Shown piece by piece: positions 28,825 to 37,740 of a stretch of DNA of 64,000 bases. The number at the start of each line of letters is the position of its first letter. Within the stretch, counting starts at the first letter, position 1. The position numbers and the translations under genes are program-made. The notes below the pieces were generated by a model that had not been told where the DNA came from, did no database searches, and saw nothing but the letters and a program-made list of their open reading frames with translations. Origin of the DNA: Paraburkholderia xenovorans LB400 (GTDB lineage: Bacteria; Pseudomonadota; Gammaproteobacteria; Burkholderiales; Burkholderiaceae). Location of the stretch: contig NC_007951.1 of assembly GCF_000013645.1 (NCBI RefSeq), positions 2,418,001 through 2,482,000 of the forward strand, written 5' to 3'.

Positions 28825-29553
28825 TCAAGGCGAGCCGTCCAGCAGCCGCCGCACCAGCGGTTCGACGACCTGAAAATCCTGCCCGGCCTTCAGCCGGTAC
28901 AAACCCGGCTTGGGGTGCGCACCGTCGGACATCAACGTCTTCCAGTCCGGCAGGCTGCTGATATAGGCGAACTGATCGACCAGCGGCACCTGCTGCTCGG
29001 CCGCCACGCGGCGCGTCATCGCGACCATCGTGGCGAGCCGCGCGTTGAGGCGGTTGTCGGGCATCGGGTTCGCGGTCTGCAGAACCGGCTCCTTGCCGAG
29101 CGCGCGAGCGGTTTTCACGAGCGCCGTCTCGGCCGTGTAGAACTGTTCGGGCGTCTGGTTCTGCATCACTTCGTTGATGCCGTAGTTGATCAGCACGATC
29201 TGCGCGGGCGAGAAGGCAAGCCGTTCCTGCCAGGGCAGGCCGGCAGTCGGGCCGGCGCGCCGATTGCCCGTGCCGTCACGCAGTTGCGCCGCCATCGTGT
29301 TGCCTACGCCGTAATTCGTGACGCGCACCCGTTCGCCGTGGCGTGCCTGCAGTTCGTCCTGCAGATACGACACGGCGTTTTGCGCCTGCGGGCCGCAATG
29401 GCCGTCGCTGCACGTAATGCCGAGCGTGGTCGAATCGCCGTAGGCTTCGATCAGCACCTGCGTACGCGGGCCCGGCGCCGCGGCGGCATCAGTCGGCGCC
29501 AGCATCGACGCACTCATCCACATGCCGGCAACGAGCCATGCGCGGCGCTTCAT
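28825..29553 (-). CDS. Secreted SGNH/GDSL hydrolase
   Basis: This 242-residue protein has a signal peptide (MKRRAWLVAGMWMSASMLAP ..., ending about residue 26). The SGNH blocks are in order: the nucleophile Ser in EAYGDSTTLG, Gly in NYGVGNTM, Asn in INYGINEVM and the Asp/His pair in MSDGAHPKP. Such periplasmic esterases add or remove acyl (often acetyl) groups on glycans. Its start overlaps the stop of the membrane acyltransferase gene upstream (ATGA), so the two are made together. Acetylation tailoring of cepacian in the periplasm is a reasonable inference. Whether it transfers or removes acetyl groups is open. Confidence 0.85.
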   Translation of the reverse strand: MKRRAWLVAGMWMSASMLAPTDAAAAPGPRTQVLIEAYGDSTTLGITCSDGHCGPQAQNAVSYLQDELQARHGERVRVTNYGVGNTMAAQLRDGTGNRRAGPTAGLPWQERLAFSPAQIVLINYGINEVMQNQTPEQFYTAETALVKTARALGKEPVLQTANPMPDNRLNARLATMVAMTRRVAAEQQVPLVDQFAYISSLPDWKTLMSDGAHPKPGLYRLKAGQDFQVVEPLVRRLLDGSP

Positions 29554-30668
29554 GCGCGGCTTTGCGGCGCTTGCGGCGCCGTGCTGACGCCGCCGCCGGT
29601 CGCAGCCTGCGAATGCGTTGGTGTCTGCACAGGCGCATGCACCTTGCCCGCCGAACCGAAAATCAGGCGCTTCTCGAACGCGAACCGTGTGATGGTGGCG
29701 TAAGCGAGCGTGATCGCGAGCGCCAGCGCGGCGGTCACATAGCGGTTCAGATGCAGCGGCCACAGCGTGTACAGCACGCTCAGGTGAATCAGATAGACCG
29801 TGTAGCTGATCGTGCCGATATAGACCAGCACGGGATTGCACAACAGCCGTTTGACGATGCCCTTGCTTTGCAGGGCGATGACCACGACGGAAGTACAAAG
29901 CACCAATGAAACGCTGTAGAGCCCGGCATTCGAAAGCGGCGTATTCGCCGCGCGAAAGCGCGGAAAGTGCAGATGCAGCCAGGCCAGCACCGCCAGCGCC
30001 GCGAACAGTCCCAGCACGGCGAGACCCTTGAACGGTTCGAGCGCGTTGCGGTCGCGCCGCACGGCAACCGCGAGCAACGCACCGGCCGCGAGCAGATCCA
30101 TGCGGAACGGTGTGAGGTAATAGATCGGCCAGAACGAATCGAACCAGGGCGTGGCTACCGCGCGCAGAACCGGCACCAGCACGATCAACGCGGCCGCCAC
30201 GTAGCCGAGCACGCGTTCGGGCAGGAGCAGGATCACGAACGGCCAGACAATATAGAACTGCTCTTCAACGGCGAGCGACCACAGCACATTCAGGCTGTCG
30301 TGACCGCTCTGGTTGAGCGCGTCGCCGATATTGGTCGCGAAGAATGCATACCACTGCCAGTGCTGCGCCCAGCCAAAGCCGAACAGAATCGACGACACCA
30401 CCATCAACAGCACGTACGGCGGCAGGATGCGGCGTGCCCGGCGTGCGTAGAAATAGCCGAAATACGACTGCCCGCGCGCCTTGCGTTCGAGCAGGATGCC
30501 GGTGATCAGAAAGCCGCTCAAAACAAAAAACAGATCGACGCCCATCCACAGCGGCGCTTTCAGTGCGTGCTGCGCGAATACGGCGAGCACGGCGATGGCG
30601 CGCAAGCCGTCGAGCTGCACGATGCGGCGGGAGTGAGAGGGCGCTAAGGGCAGTGCGCTGGCAGTCAT
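29550..30668 (-). CDS. bceO: Acyltransferase-3 family membrane protein
   Basis: This 372-residue inner-membrane O-acyltransferase (OafA/ExoZ type) has about ten hydrophobic segments. The N-terminal family motifs are RIVQLDGLRAIAVLAVFAQH, LFFVLSGFLITGIL and YARRARRILPPY. It moves acetyl groups across the membrane for glycan O-acetylation. The start at 30668 was chosen because the conserved domain begins about 16 residues later; a longer frame from 30857 has an unlikely N-terminus. It is the first gene of the leftward unit with the SGNH hydrolase and bceN genes. The name BceO follows the role and position in the Burkholderia locus. Confidence 0.85.
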   Translation of the reverse strand: MTASALPLAPSHSRRIVQLDGLRAIAVLAVFAQHALKAPLWMGVDLFFVLSGFLITGILLERKARGQSYFGYFYARRARRILPPYVLLMVVSSILFGFGWAQHWQWYAFFATNIGDALNQSGHDSLNVLWSLAVEEQFYIVWPFVILLLPERVLGYVAAALIVLVPVLRAVATPWFDSFWPIYYLTPFRMDLLAAGALLAVAVRRDRNALEPFKGLAVLGLFAALAVLAWLHLHFPRFRAANTPLSNAGLYSVSLVLCTSVVVIALQSKGIVKRLLCNPVLVYIGTISYTVYLIHLSVLYTLWPLHLNRYVTAALALAITLAYATITRFAFEKRLIFGSAGKVHAPVQTPTHSQAATGGGVSTAPQAPQSRA

Positions 30669-31360
30669 GAACCGTCCATAGTGTGAAGCGGATGGGCCGG
30701 GCGAAGCGTCGCGCGAGGGTTGCGAAGAACAGGCGCGCTCGCTTCGCGTCGCAACGGAAGTGCAATCGATTCTAGGGAAAATAAAATCGTGAAAAAACGG
30801 GAATGAATTGGATAAATGAATCAGATTGCAACAGGGTGTTTCGTTAGCCTTTCTCAATGAATTTTTATGGTGGTGCCGAATGGGTGCGGGATATGTAATA
30901 AGTGCAGTTCGTGCCGCGAAAGATCGGTAAGGATGATGCGAAGCACGCGCGGCGTTAGGCGCCGGAGACGATTTAGTTTTAATCGATTTTTAAATCAGTT
31001 TCTTTCACGACGCTTAAAGCGTCGAATATTTTTGAATTATTTTCGATTTTCGTCGCGGTGTTTTTTCCGCGTAATGTGAGCCGTGCTGACTGGATGGCGA
31101 GGGATGGCTCGCGGGCTTTGCGCTTTCGCCTGGCTGCCGGACCACCGGACTCGCGGCGGCCGTCCTGTTGAGGGCCAGCCCGAGTCCCGGCTCCCGAATC
31201 CCGAGTCCTATCCCGCACGAATGTGTCTCATGTCCTTGCATGGCTTCCCGTGGCTTGCGCCGCTAGATCGACTGCGATTCGTACCGTCATTTCACCGGGT
31301 TATGTAGCCGCGCGAGTCTCGTTGCCCGCGTGCGGCGCGGCGCTGATTGGAGGAAATACC
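30669..31360. promoter_or_regulatory. Divergent AT-rich control region between the acyltransferase and beta-propeller genes
   Basis: Nearly 700 bases separate two divergent exopolysaccharide genes. The middle (about 30775-31080) is strongly AT-rich with T and A tracts and no credible ORF. It contains a near-perfect palindrome at 31010-31026. From 31085 to 31222 the sequence is GC-rich with partly repeated CCCGAGTCC/TCCCGAATCCCGAGTCC motifs. The GGAGG at 31349-31353 is the ribosome site of the next gene. Confidence 0.5.
31010..31026. promoter_or_regulatory. Palindrome CGACGCTT-A-AAGCGTCG
   Basis: There are perfect 8-bp arms around a single central A, in the AT-rich divergent region. The odd-length, tight symmetry resembles a dimeric repressor or activator operator. 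No T-run follows, so it is not a terminator. The binding protein is unknown. Confidence 0.45.
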
Positions 31361-33562
31361 TTGCCCCGTTTCACGTTCAAAAGCTGGCTCGCCGTATTTG
31401 CGTGCGCTGCGGGACTGACCGCGGAATCGGTCAGTTTCGCGGTGCATGCGGAAACCGCGTTGAACGCGAAAACGTCGTGGATCGGCAATACGTTTGGTTT
31501 CGGCGACGGCACATGGGCGCAGATCAACATCACCGCTATTGCGGTGTCGCCCGACGGCAAGGTTTATACGAACGCGCCGTGGGACGAAAGCGGCGCGGAA
31601 GCGAGCGTCTATCAGAACGGCAAGATGCTCGGCTTCGCGGGCGGCACGCACGGCTGGGGCAACAGCGGCGGCAGCGCGGTCGCGGTGAATCGCAAGTACG
31701 AGTTCGTCGCGATCGCGGTCGGCAACGAGAAAGGACGGCTGGTCGAGCAGGGCGTGTGGCCGGAGAAGGGCAAGCAGTGGTTCGGCATCTCGCGCCGGCA
31801 GATCGCCGATCCGAAACGCGCCGCGCCGTTCCAGCCCGCCGCGAAAAGCGCCGATCCGCATGCGCAACTGGCGGCCGGCTTCCTGATGATGAACGAAGTG
31901 CCGACCGGCACGAGCGCCGAAATCGGCGGCCTCGCGGCGAACGACACCACGCTCTATGCGGCCAACACGGCGCGCGATCGTATCGAGGTGTACGACGCGG
32001 AGTCGATGCAGCAGAAGAGCACCTGGAGCGTGCATGAGCCGGGCCGTATTGCACTGGCGCCGGACGGCACGCTGTGGGTATTGAGCGGCACGCGCAACGA
32101 CGCCGCGCCGCGTGTCGAACACTACACGGCGGCGGGCAAGCGTATCGACGAAAACTTCACGCTGCCTGGCGGAACGGTTGCAGTGGATATCGCGGTCGAT
32201 GCACAAGGCCGCGTGCTGATCGCGGACAACGGTCCGCGTCAGCAGGTGCTGTATTTCAGCAGGAATAACGGCCGTTATACGGAGTCGGGTTCGCTCGGCG
32301 AGCGCGGCGGGATTTTCAGCGGCGTCGCCGGCAAACCGGGACCGCAACGGTTCAATGGGCTGACCGGCGTGGGCGTGGATGCGCGCGGCAACGTGTATGT
32401 GTCGACCAACGGCATCGGTCCGCGCTATGACCCGATCGGCGCGGGCCTCGGCGCGACGCTCGAAAGCTACGCGCCGGACGGCAAACAGAACTGGCAGGTG
32501 CAGGGGCTGCTGTTCGTCGACGGCGCATGGATCGATCCGGCGCGCCCGGACAGCGTCTATACCGGCAACAAGCGCTTCGAGCTCGATCTGTCGAAGCCTG
32601 CCGGACAGGACTGGAAATACGCGGGTTTTCTGTCGAATCGCTTCAAGTATCCGGACGACCCGGTGTTTCACACCGATCAGTATCCGGGTCTGCCGATTGC
32701 CCGCAAATTGAAGGGCCGCACCTTCCTGTATCTCACTGACATGTATGCGGACCATCTGAAGATCTATCGCTTCGATCCGCAGCATGACGGCGAAACGGCG
32801 ATTCCTTCGGGCTTCATCGCGGGGCGTGAGCGCGCGGTGGCCAAGGTGCCGAATGCGCCGCCGGGCGGCGACTGGATCTGGCGCGATGCGAACGGCGACG
32901 GCAGATTCAACGCCGACGAATTCACGCTCAACACGACCGGCACCAAACTCGCGGGCGGCTGGGGCTGGTGGGTGGACACCGCCGGCGACATCTGGCGCAC
33001 GCGCGATACGAAGGGCATTTATCGCTTCCGGTTCGGCGGGCTGGATACGAAGGGCAATCCGGTCTACTCGTATTCGAACATGACGCAGTACCCGGTGCCG
33101 CAGCCGTTCACGGAGCTGCATCGCGCGATCTACGACCCGGACACCGACACCCTGTACGTGACGGGCTATACGCCCGATACGCCGGTCGATCGCGGCTTCT
33201 GGAAAGAAGTGGGCCGCGTGCTGGTGCGCTACGACAAATGGTCGAGCGGCAATCCGGTGCAGCGTTATGCGATCACGCTGCCGTGGCAGACGCAGAGCAA
33301 ACCCATCGCCACCATCATCGGCCTGACGGTCGAAGGGCAATACCTCTTCGGCGTCGAACCGGTCGGCGCGGTACACGTGTGGGACAAGGACAGCGGCAAG
33401 GAAATCGGCGTGATCCGGCCGGGCCCGGAAGTGGGGCGCGCGTCGGGCTGGGTGGATGTGCCGAACGGCATCAGCGCCGCCAGACGCGGCAATGGCGAGT
33501 ACCTCGTGTTCGTCGAGGAAGACGCGCGCGGCAAAGTGATGATGTACCGCTGGAAGCCTTGA
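31361..33562 (+). CDS. Secreted beta-propeller (NHL-like) protein of the exopolysaccharide locus
   Basis: This protein of about 733 residues has a signal peptide (hydrophobic residues 8-27, Ala-rich cleavage near 30) and repeated beta-propeller strands of the NHL/SMP type: ITAIAVSPDGKVYTNAPWD, RIALAPDGTLWVLSG, VDIAVDAQGRVLIADNG and GVGVDARGNVYVSTNG. Near residue 508 is an EF-hand-like calcium loop (DANGDGRFNADEF). The start is TTG at 31361, with GGAGG seven bases upstream; the frame extends upstream to 31223 without support. It is adjacent to the flippase gene. A periplasmic or extracellular role in trimming, binding or hydrolysing the polymer is inferred from context; no catalytic motif is recognised. 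Confidence 0.7.
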   Translation: MPRFTFKSWLAVFACAAGLTAESVSFAVHAETALNAKTSWIGNTFGFGDGTWAQINITAIAVSPDGKVYTNAPWDESGAEASVYQNGKMLGFAGGTHGWGNSGGSAVAVNRKYEFVAIAVGNEKGRLVEQGVWPEKGKQWFGISRRQIADPKRAAPFQPAAKSADPHAQLAAGFLMMNEVPTGTSAEIGGLAANDTTLYAANTARDRIEVYDAESMQQKSTWSVHEPGRIALAPDGTLWVLSGTRNDAAPRVEHYTAAGKRIDENFTLPGGTVAVDIAVDAQGRVLIADNGPRQQVLYFSRNNGRYTESGSLGERGGIFSGVAGKPGPQRFNGLTGVGVDARGNVYVSTNGIGPRYDPIGAGLGATLESYAPDGKQNWQVQGLLFVDGAWIDPARPDSVYTGNKRFELDLSKPAGQDWKYAGFLSNRFKYPDDPVFHTDQYPGLPIARKLKGRTFLYLTDMYADHLKIYRFDPQHDGETAIPSGFIAGRERAVAKVPNAPPGGDWIWRDANGDGRFNADEFTLNTTGTKLAGGWGWWVDTAGDIWRTRDTKGIYRFRFGGLDTKGNPVYSYSNMTQYPVPQPFTELHRAIYDPDTDTLYVTGYTPDTPVDRGFWKEVGRVLVRYDKWSSGNPVQRYAITLPWQTQSKPIATIIGLTVEGQYLFGVEPVGAVHVWDKDSGKEIGVIRPGPEVGRASGWVDVPNGISAARRGNGEYLVFVEEDARGKVMMYRWKP

Positions 33563-33599
33563 CGGGCGAAACATGAGCGCTTCATTCGCATAACCAGGT

Positions 33600-33660
33600 A
33601 ACGCAGCCAGGCAACCGCAGGCAACCGCAGCTAGGCAATCGCAGGCAACCGCAGACAAAC
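33600..33660. repeat. Imperfect tandem repeat of GCAGGCAACC
   Basis: The intergenic stretch before the flippase gene has four or five imperfect copies of a 10-bp unit (GCAGGCAACC with GCAGCTAGGCAATC variants). The copies run up to the translation start region at 33672. The repeat is short, non-coding and slippage-prone; no function is evident. Confidence 0.6.
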
Positions 33661-33671
33661 CAGGGCATCCG

Positions 33672-35138
33672 ATGGACAAAGGCATTCTCAAGAACGTAGC
33701 GATCAATTTCTTCGGATTGGTGCTGCCGACTTTCGTCTCGCTCGTGACCGTGCCGTCGTATATCAGGCTGCTCGGCGTCGAGCGCTACGGCGTGATCAGT
33801 CTCGTGTGGACGCTGATCGGCTACTTCGGGATTCTCGATCTCGGCATGAGCATGGCCGCGCAGAATCACATTTCGAAGGCGCGCGCTTCCGGCGACAAGG
33901 AAGAGAGCGCCCGCGTGTTCTGGAGCGCGACGTGGCTCAATCTCGCGACCGGCGTGATAGGCGGATTGATCATCTATTTCGGCGCGTTTCTCTACACGGC
34001 GTATTTCACCAAGGTCTCGCCCGAGTTGCAACACGAGGTGTATATGGCGCTGCCGTGGCTCGCGGTGGCGATTCCGATTGCCAACGTGTCGTGGGTGTTC
34101 GCGGGTGCGATCAACGGCGCGGAACGCTTCGGCGTCTACAACACCAATCAGACCATCGGCACCTTCCTGTTCCAGTTGCTGCCGCTCGGCGCCGCGCTGT
34201 GGCTGGGCGCGACCTTGCAGAACGTGCTGGCCGCCGCGGTGTTCGCGCGGATCATCGCCGCGCTGCTGCTGGGCCGTTCCGCGCTGAAAGTGCTGGAGAT
34301 CCGCCGGGTTCTGCCGCCGCAGTTCGGCGTGGCGAAAGGGCTGTTCAATTTCGGCGGCTGGATGCTGATTGCGAGCGTCACCACCATGATCGCCGACTCG
34401 CTCGACCGCGTGATGCTCGGCACGAGTCTCGGCGCGCGTTTCGTGACCTATTACACGGTGCCGCAAAACCTCGTGACGCGTCTGAACATCGTGCCGACGG
34501 CGCTGGTGCGCACGCTGTTCCCGCGCCTTTCGGCGGTAGGACGTGCCGATGCCGACACCATCACCCGGCAATCGCTCGAGTTTCTCAACGGTGTGTTCAC
34601 TCCGGTCGCGCTGGTCGCGATGCTGGTGCTCGAACCGTTCCTGCATCTGTGGGTCGGCAATGAGATCGCCACCGTGGCGGCGCCCGTGGGCCGCATCATG
34701 ATCGTCGCCGTGTGGCTCGTCGGCCAGGCGAACGTCACGCGGATCCTGATCCAGTCGCAGGTCAATCCGGCCACCGCCGCGCGCGTCGGTTTGTTCGAAT
34801 TGCCGCTGTTTGCAGGGGCATTGTGGTTCGGCATCACGCATTTCGGCCTGACCGGCGCGGCAGTGGCCGTGGCCGGCCGGGCGTTGTTCGACTACGCGCT
34901 GTTGCTGCGCCTGTCGGCGATTCACGCGCGGCAGATCGCGCTCGACATGCTCGCCCACCTCGCTTTCCTGCTGGCCAGCCTGTGGCTTGCCAGTTTTCTA
35001 CCGGGTCTCGCGGCGGCGATGGTTGCCGGCGTCTTGATGGTGGGCGCGAACCTCGCCTGGTCGATCACCATGACACCCGCCCTGCGCGATCTTGCGCGAT
35101 TACTGCTGTTACGACTGAATCCGAGGAAAAGCGCATGA
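33672..35138 (+). CDS. bceQ: Repeat-unit flippase (Wzx type)
   Basis: This 488-residue inner-membrane protein of the MOP/polysaccharide-transport superfamily has about twelve to fourteen hydrophobic segments. The N-terminus KNVAINFFGLVLPTFVSLVTVPSYIRLLGVERYGVISLVW is typical of Wzx flippases. It should move the undecaprenyl-linked repeat unit to the periplasmic face for polymerisation by bceI. Its stop codon overlaps the bceR start (ATGA), so the two are co-translated. The name follows the order in the Burkholderia locus. Confidence 0.9.
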   Translation: MDKGILKNVAINFFGLVLPTFVSLVTVPSYIRLLGVERYGVISLVWTLIGYFGILDLGMSMAAQNHISKARASGDKEESARVFWSATWLNLATGVIGGLIIYFGAFLYTAYFTKVSPELQHEVYMALPWLAVAIPIANVSWVFAGAINGAERFGVYNTNQTIGTFLFQLLPLGAALWLGATLQNVLAAAVFARIIAALLLGRSALKVLEIRRVLPPQFGVAKGLFNFGGWMLIASVTTMIADSLDRVMLGTSLGARFVTYYTVPQNLVTRLNIVPTALVRTLFPRLSAVGRADADTITRQSLEFLNGVFTPVALVAMLVLEPFLHLWVGNEIATVAAPVGRIMIVAVWLVGQANVTRILIQSQVNPATAARVGLFELPLFAGALWFGITHFGLTGAAVAVAGRALFDYALLLRLSAIHARQIALDMLAHLAFLLASLWLASFLPGLAAAMVAGVLMVGANLAWSITMTPALRDLARLLLLRLNPRKSA

Positions 35139-37597
35139 ACCACGAAGTCCTTGAAGAAGCCGTGCTGCAACCCGCGACGCGCAGCGCACTGGCCGAACTC
35201 ACCACCGTTCCCGGCGTTCAGGCGCCACGCCGCGCGGTCTTCCGCAGCGACAAAACGGTGCGCGTCGCAATCGTGCATGACTGGCTCGTCACCTATGCGG
35301 GGGCGGAGAAGGTGCTCGAACAGATCGTTGCGTGCTTTCCCGACGCGGACCTGTTCAGCCTCGTCGATTTTCTCGACGACCACAGCTTTCTGCGCGGCAA
35401 ACCGGTTACGACGTCGTTCATCCAGAAGCTGCCGCTCGCGCGCACCAGGTACCGCTCGTATCTGCCGTTGATGCCGCTTGCGATCGAACAGCTCGACGTG
35501 TCGGCCTACGACGTGGTGATCTCGAGTAGCCACGCGGTCGCCAAGGGCATTCTGACCGGCCCCGACCAGGTGCATATCAGCTACGTGCATTCGCCGATCC
35601 GCTATGCGTGGGATCTGCAGCACCAGTATCTGCGGCAGTCGAAACTGACGGCCGGCCTGAAGTCGGGTATGGCGCGGCTGATTCTGCATTACATCCGCAA
35701 CTGGGATATCCGTACGTCGAATTCGGTGGATGGCTTCGTCGCCAACTCCGAATTCATTGCGCGGCGTATCAAGAAGGTCTATCAGCGCGACGCACACGTG
35801 ATCTTTCCGCCGGTCGACGTCGAAGCCTTCGCGCTCTGCATCGAGAAGGACGACTTCTATCTGACCGCCTCGCGAATGGTGCCGTACAAGAAAATCGATC
35901 TGATCGTCGAAGCGTTCGCGCGCATGCCGGAGCGCAAGCTCGTGGTGATCGGCGACGGTCCCGACATGCAGAAGATCCGCGCGAAGGCGGGGCCGAACGT
36001 CGAGATCATGGGCTACCAGCCGTTCAAGGTGCTCAAGGACCGGATGAGCCGCGCCAAGGCCTTCGTGTTCGCCGCGGAAGAGGACTTCGGTATTTCCGTG
36101 GTCGAGGCGCAGGCCTGCGGCACGCCGGTGATCGCCTACGGCAAGGGCGGCGCGCTCGAAACCGTGCGCGATCTGTCCGAGCCCCGGCCTACCGGCATGT
36201 TCTTCGATGAACAGGATGCCGAATCGATCATCGCCGCGGTCGAGCGTTTCGACGACCACGTGAAGCGTTTTTCGCCGCAGGATTGCCGCGCGAACGCCGA
36301 GCAGTTTTCGGCCGCGCATTTCCGCGAGCGTTTCTTCGCGCATGTGCGGGCCGCGGTGCCGGCGTTGCGCACGGCGACGCTGCCGCCGTACGCGCCCTAC
36401 GTTCCATACGAAGGCGGGACCGTGGCCAGCGGACCGCGCATTCTGGCCGTCGATCAAAGCGGGGTGCTCGGCGGCGCCGAACTGTCGCTGCTGGAAATCG
36501 TCAAGGCATTGCGCTCGCGCATCGAAGTCGTGCTGTTCGACGACGGCCCGTTCCGCACCGCGCTCGCCAAAGCCGGCGTGGCCGTCGACGTGCTCGACGC
36601 GGGCGCGCTGCGCCATGTTCGCAAGCAGGGCGGCTCGTTGCCGAAGGGCCAGGCGCTCAAAGGCCTGCTGTCGCTCGTGCGCGCCACGGCCAAACGCGCG
36701 CGCAAGGCCGATGTGATCTACGCGAACACCCAGCGCGCGATGGTGATCGGCGCGCTCGCCGGCAAGCTGGCGCGGCGCCCGGTGGTCTGGCATCTGCGCG
36801 ATATCGTGAGCCCCGAGCATTTCGGCGGCAAGCAACTGGCGATCATCAAATGGTGCGCGCGTCTTGGCCTCACGCATGTGATCGCCAATTCGGCCGCATC
36901 GGCGCGCGCCTTTGCCGAGCTGACGCAGTTCGACGAAAAACGCATCGACGTGGTGTTCAACGGTATTTCCGCCGCACCGTTCGACGCCTTGCGCACGGTC
37001 CCGCAAGCGACGCTGCGCAAGCGCCTCGGCTTGCCGGAGGATGCATTCCTGGTGGGCTCGTTCAGCCGTCTCGCACGTTGGAAAGGGCAGCACGTGCTGC
37101 TCGAAGCAATGGTCCTCAATCCGCAGATGCATGCGGTGCTGGTGGGTGCGCCGCTCTTTGGCGAGGAGCAGTACGAGATCGAATTGCATGCGTTCGTCGC
37201 CGCGCACAGCCTGGGCGGGCGGGTGCATTTTCTCGGCTTCCAGCACGATATCGCGGCCTGCATGTGCGCGGTCGACGCGGTCGTCCATACGTCGATCACG
37301 CCGGAGCCGTTCGGCCGCGTGATCGTCGAAGGCATGCTGGCGCAGCGGCCAGTGGTGGCGGCACGCGCGGGCGGCGTGCTGGAGATCATCGACGACTACG
37401 AGAACGGCGTGCTGTGCACCCCGGCGGATGCGCATGGCCTTGCCGACACGCTCGCCGAATTGCGCTCGAACGACGAACTGCGCAACCGGCTGGTCAGGAA
37501 CGGGTATCAGACGGCGCTGAGCCGGTTCGGCACGGCCACCTATGTCGAGGGTGTCGAGCGGATTCTGAAGCGTGTGACAGGCCCTGCAACGGCTTAG
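35135..37597 (+). CDS. bceR: Fused double family-4 glycosyltransferase
   Basis: This 820-residue cytoplasmic protein contains two complete GT-B glycosyltransferases in tandem. The first (about 45-395) has VAIVHDWLVTYAGAEKVLEQ, SYVHSPIRYAWDL and EEDFGISVVEAQACGTPVIA. The second (about 430-815) has ILAVDQSGVLGGAELSLLEI, VGSFSRLARWKGQHVLLEAM and EPFGRVIVEGMLAQRPVVAA. Each has its own EX7E donor site, so one polypeptide can add two sugars in succession. It is coupled to the flippase gene by ATGA and followed by a strong terminator. The name BceR follows the locus order; sugar specificities are unknown. Confidence 0.9.
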   Translation: MNHEVLEEAVLQPATRSALAELTTVPGVQAPRRAVFRSDKTVRVAIVHDWLVTYAGAEKVLEQIVACFPDADLFSLVDFLDDHSFLRGKPVTTSFIQKLPLARTRYRSYLPLMPLAIEQLDVSAYDVVISSSHAVAKGILTGPDQVHISYVHSPIRYAWDLQHQYLRQSKLTAGLKSGMARLILHYIRNWDIRTSNSVDGFVANSEFIARRIKKVYQRDAHVIFPPVDVEAFALCIEKDDFYLTASRMVPYKKIDLIVEAFARMPERKLVVIGDGPDMQKIRAKAGPNVEIMGYQPFKVLKDRMSRAKAFVFAAEEDFGISVVEAQACGTPVIAYGKGGALETVRDLSEPRPTGMFFDEQDAESIIAAVERFDDHVKRFSPQDCRANAEQFSAAHFRERFFAHVRAAVPALRTATLPPYAPYVPYEGGTVASGPRILAVDQSGVLGGAELSLLEIVKALRSRIEVVLFDDGPFRTALAKAGVAVDVLDAGALRHVRKQGGSLPKGQALKGLLSLVRATAKRARKADVIYANTQRAMVIGALAGKLARRPVVWHLRDIVSPEHFGGKQLAIIKWCARLGLTHVIANSAASARAFAELTQFDEKRIDVVFNGISAAPFDALRTVPQATLRKRLGLPEDAFLVGSFSRLARWKGQHVLLEAMVLNPQMHAVLVGAPLFGEEQYEIELHAFVAAHSLGGRVHFLGFQHDIAACMCAVDAVVHTSITPEPFGRVIVEGMLAQRPVVAARAGGVLEIIDDYENGVLCTPADAHGLADTLAELRSNDELRNRLVRNGYQTALSRFGTATYVEGVERILKRVTGPATA

Positions 37598-37618
37598 GGA
37601 GGATTTTTACGCGGGGTT

Positions 37619-37690
37619 GGCAGGGACTCGGCCAGTCCCTGCCGTTTGCGCAGCGGAGCGAAAGTCCGAGGACCTTCGCTCCGTTTTTTT
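37619..37690 (+). terminator. Double-hairpin terminator between convergent bceR and bceS
   Basis: The first hairpin is a perfect 10-bp stem, GGCAGGGACT/AGTCCCTGCC (37619-37643). The second is CGGAGCGAA (37654-37662) with TTCGCTCCG (37675-37683), with an additional inner GTCC/GGAC pairing. Seven T residues follow (37684-37690). It lies just after bceR and before the convergent bceS, and should stop rightward transcription. Confidence 0.9.
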
Positions 37691-37740
37691 GTCGCCCGTT
37701 TTGCGGCCCGGTTTTGTGGCCCGGTTTGGTGGCGGGGATC

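Noticed and set aside
33600..33660. Short repeats before bceQ considered as a CRISPR array
   Set aside because: The units are 10 bp, contiguous and without spacers, and no cas genes are present.
34922..37435. 837-codon minus-strand frame
   Set aside because: It is a shadow of the double glycosyltransferase gene bceR, with no domain and Arg/His/Glu-biased composition.
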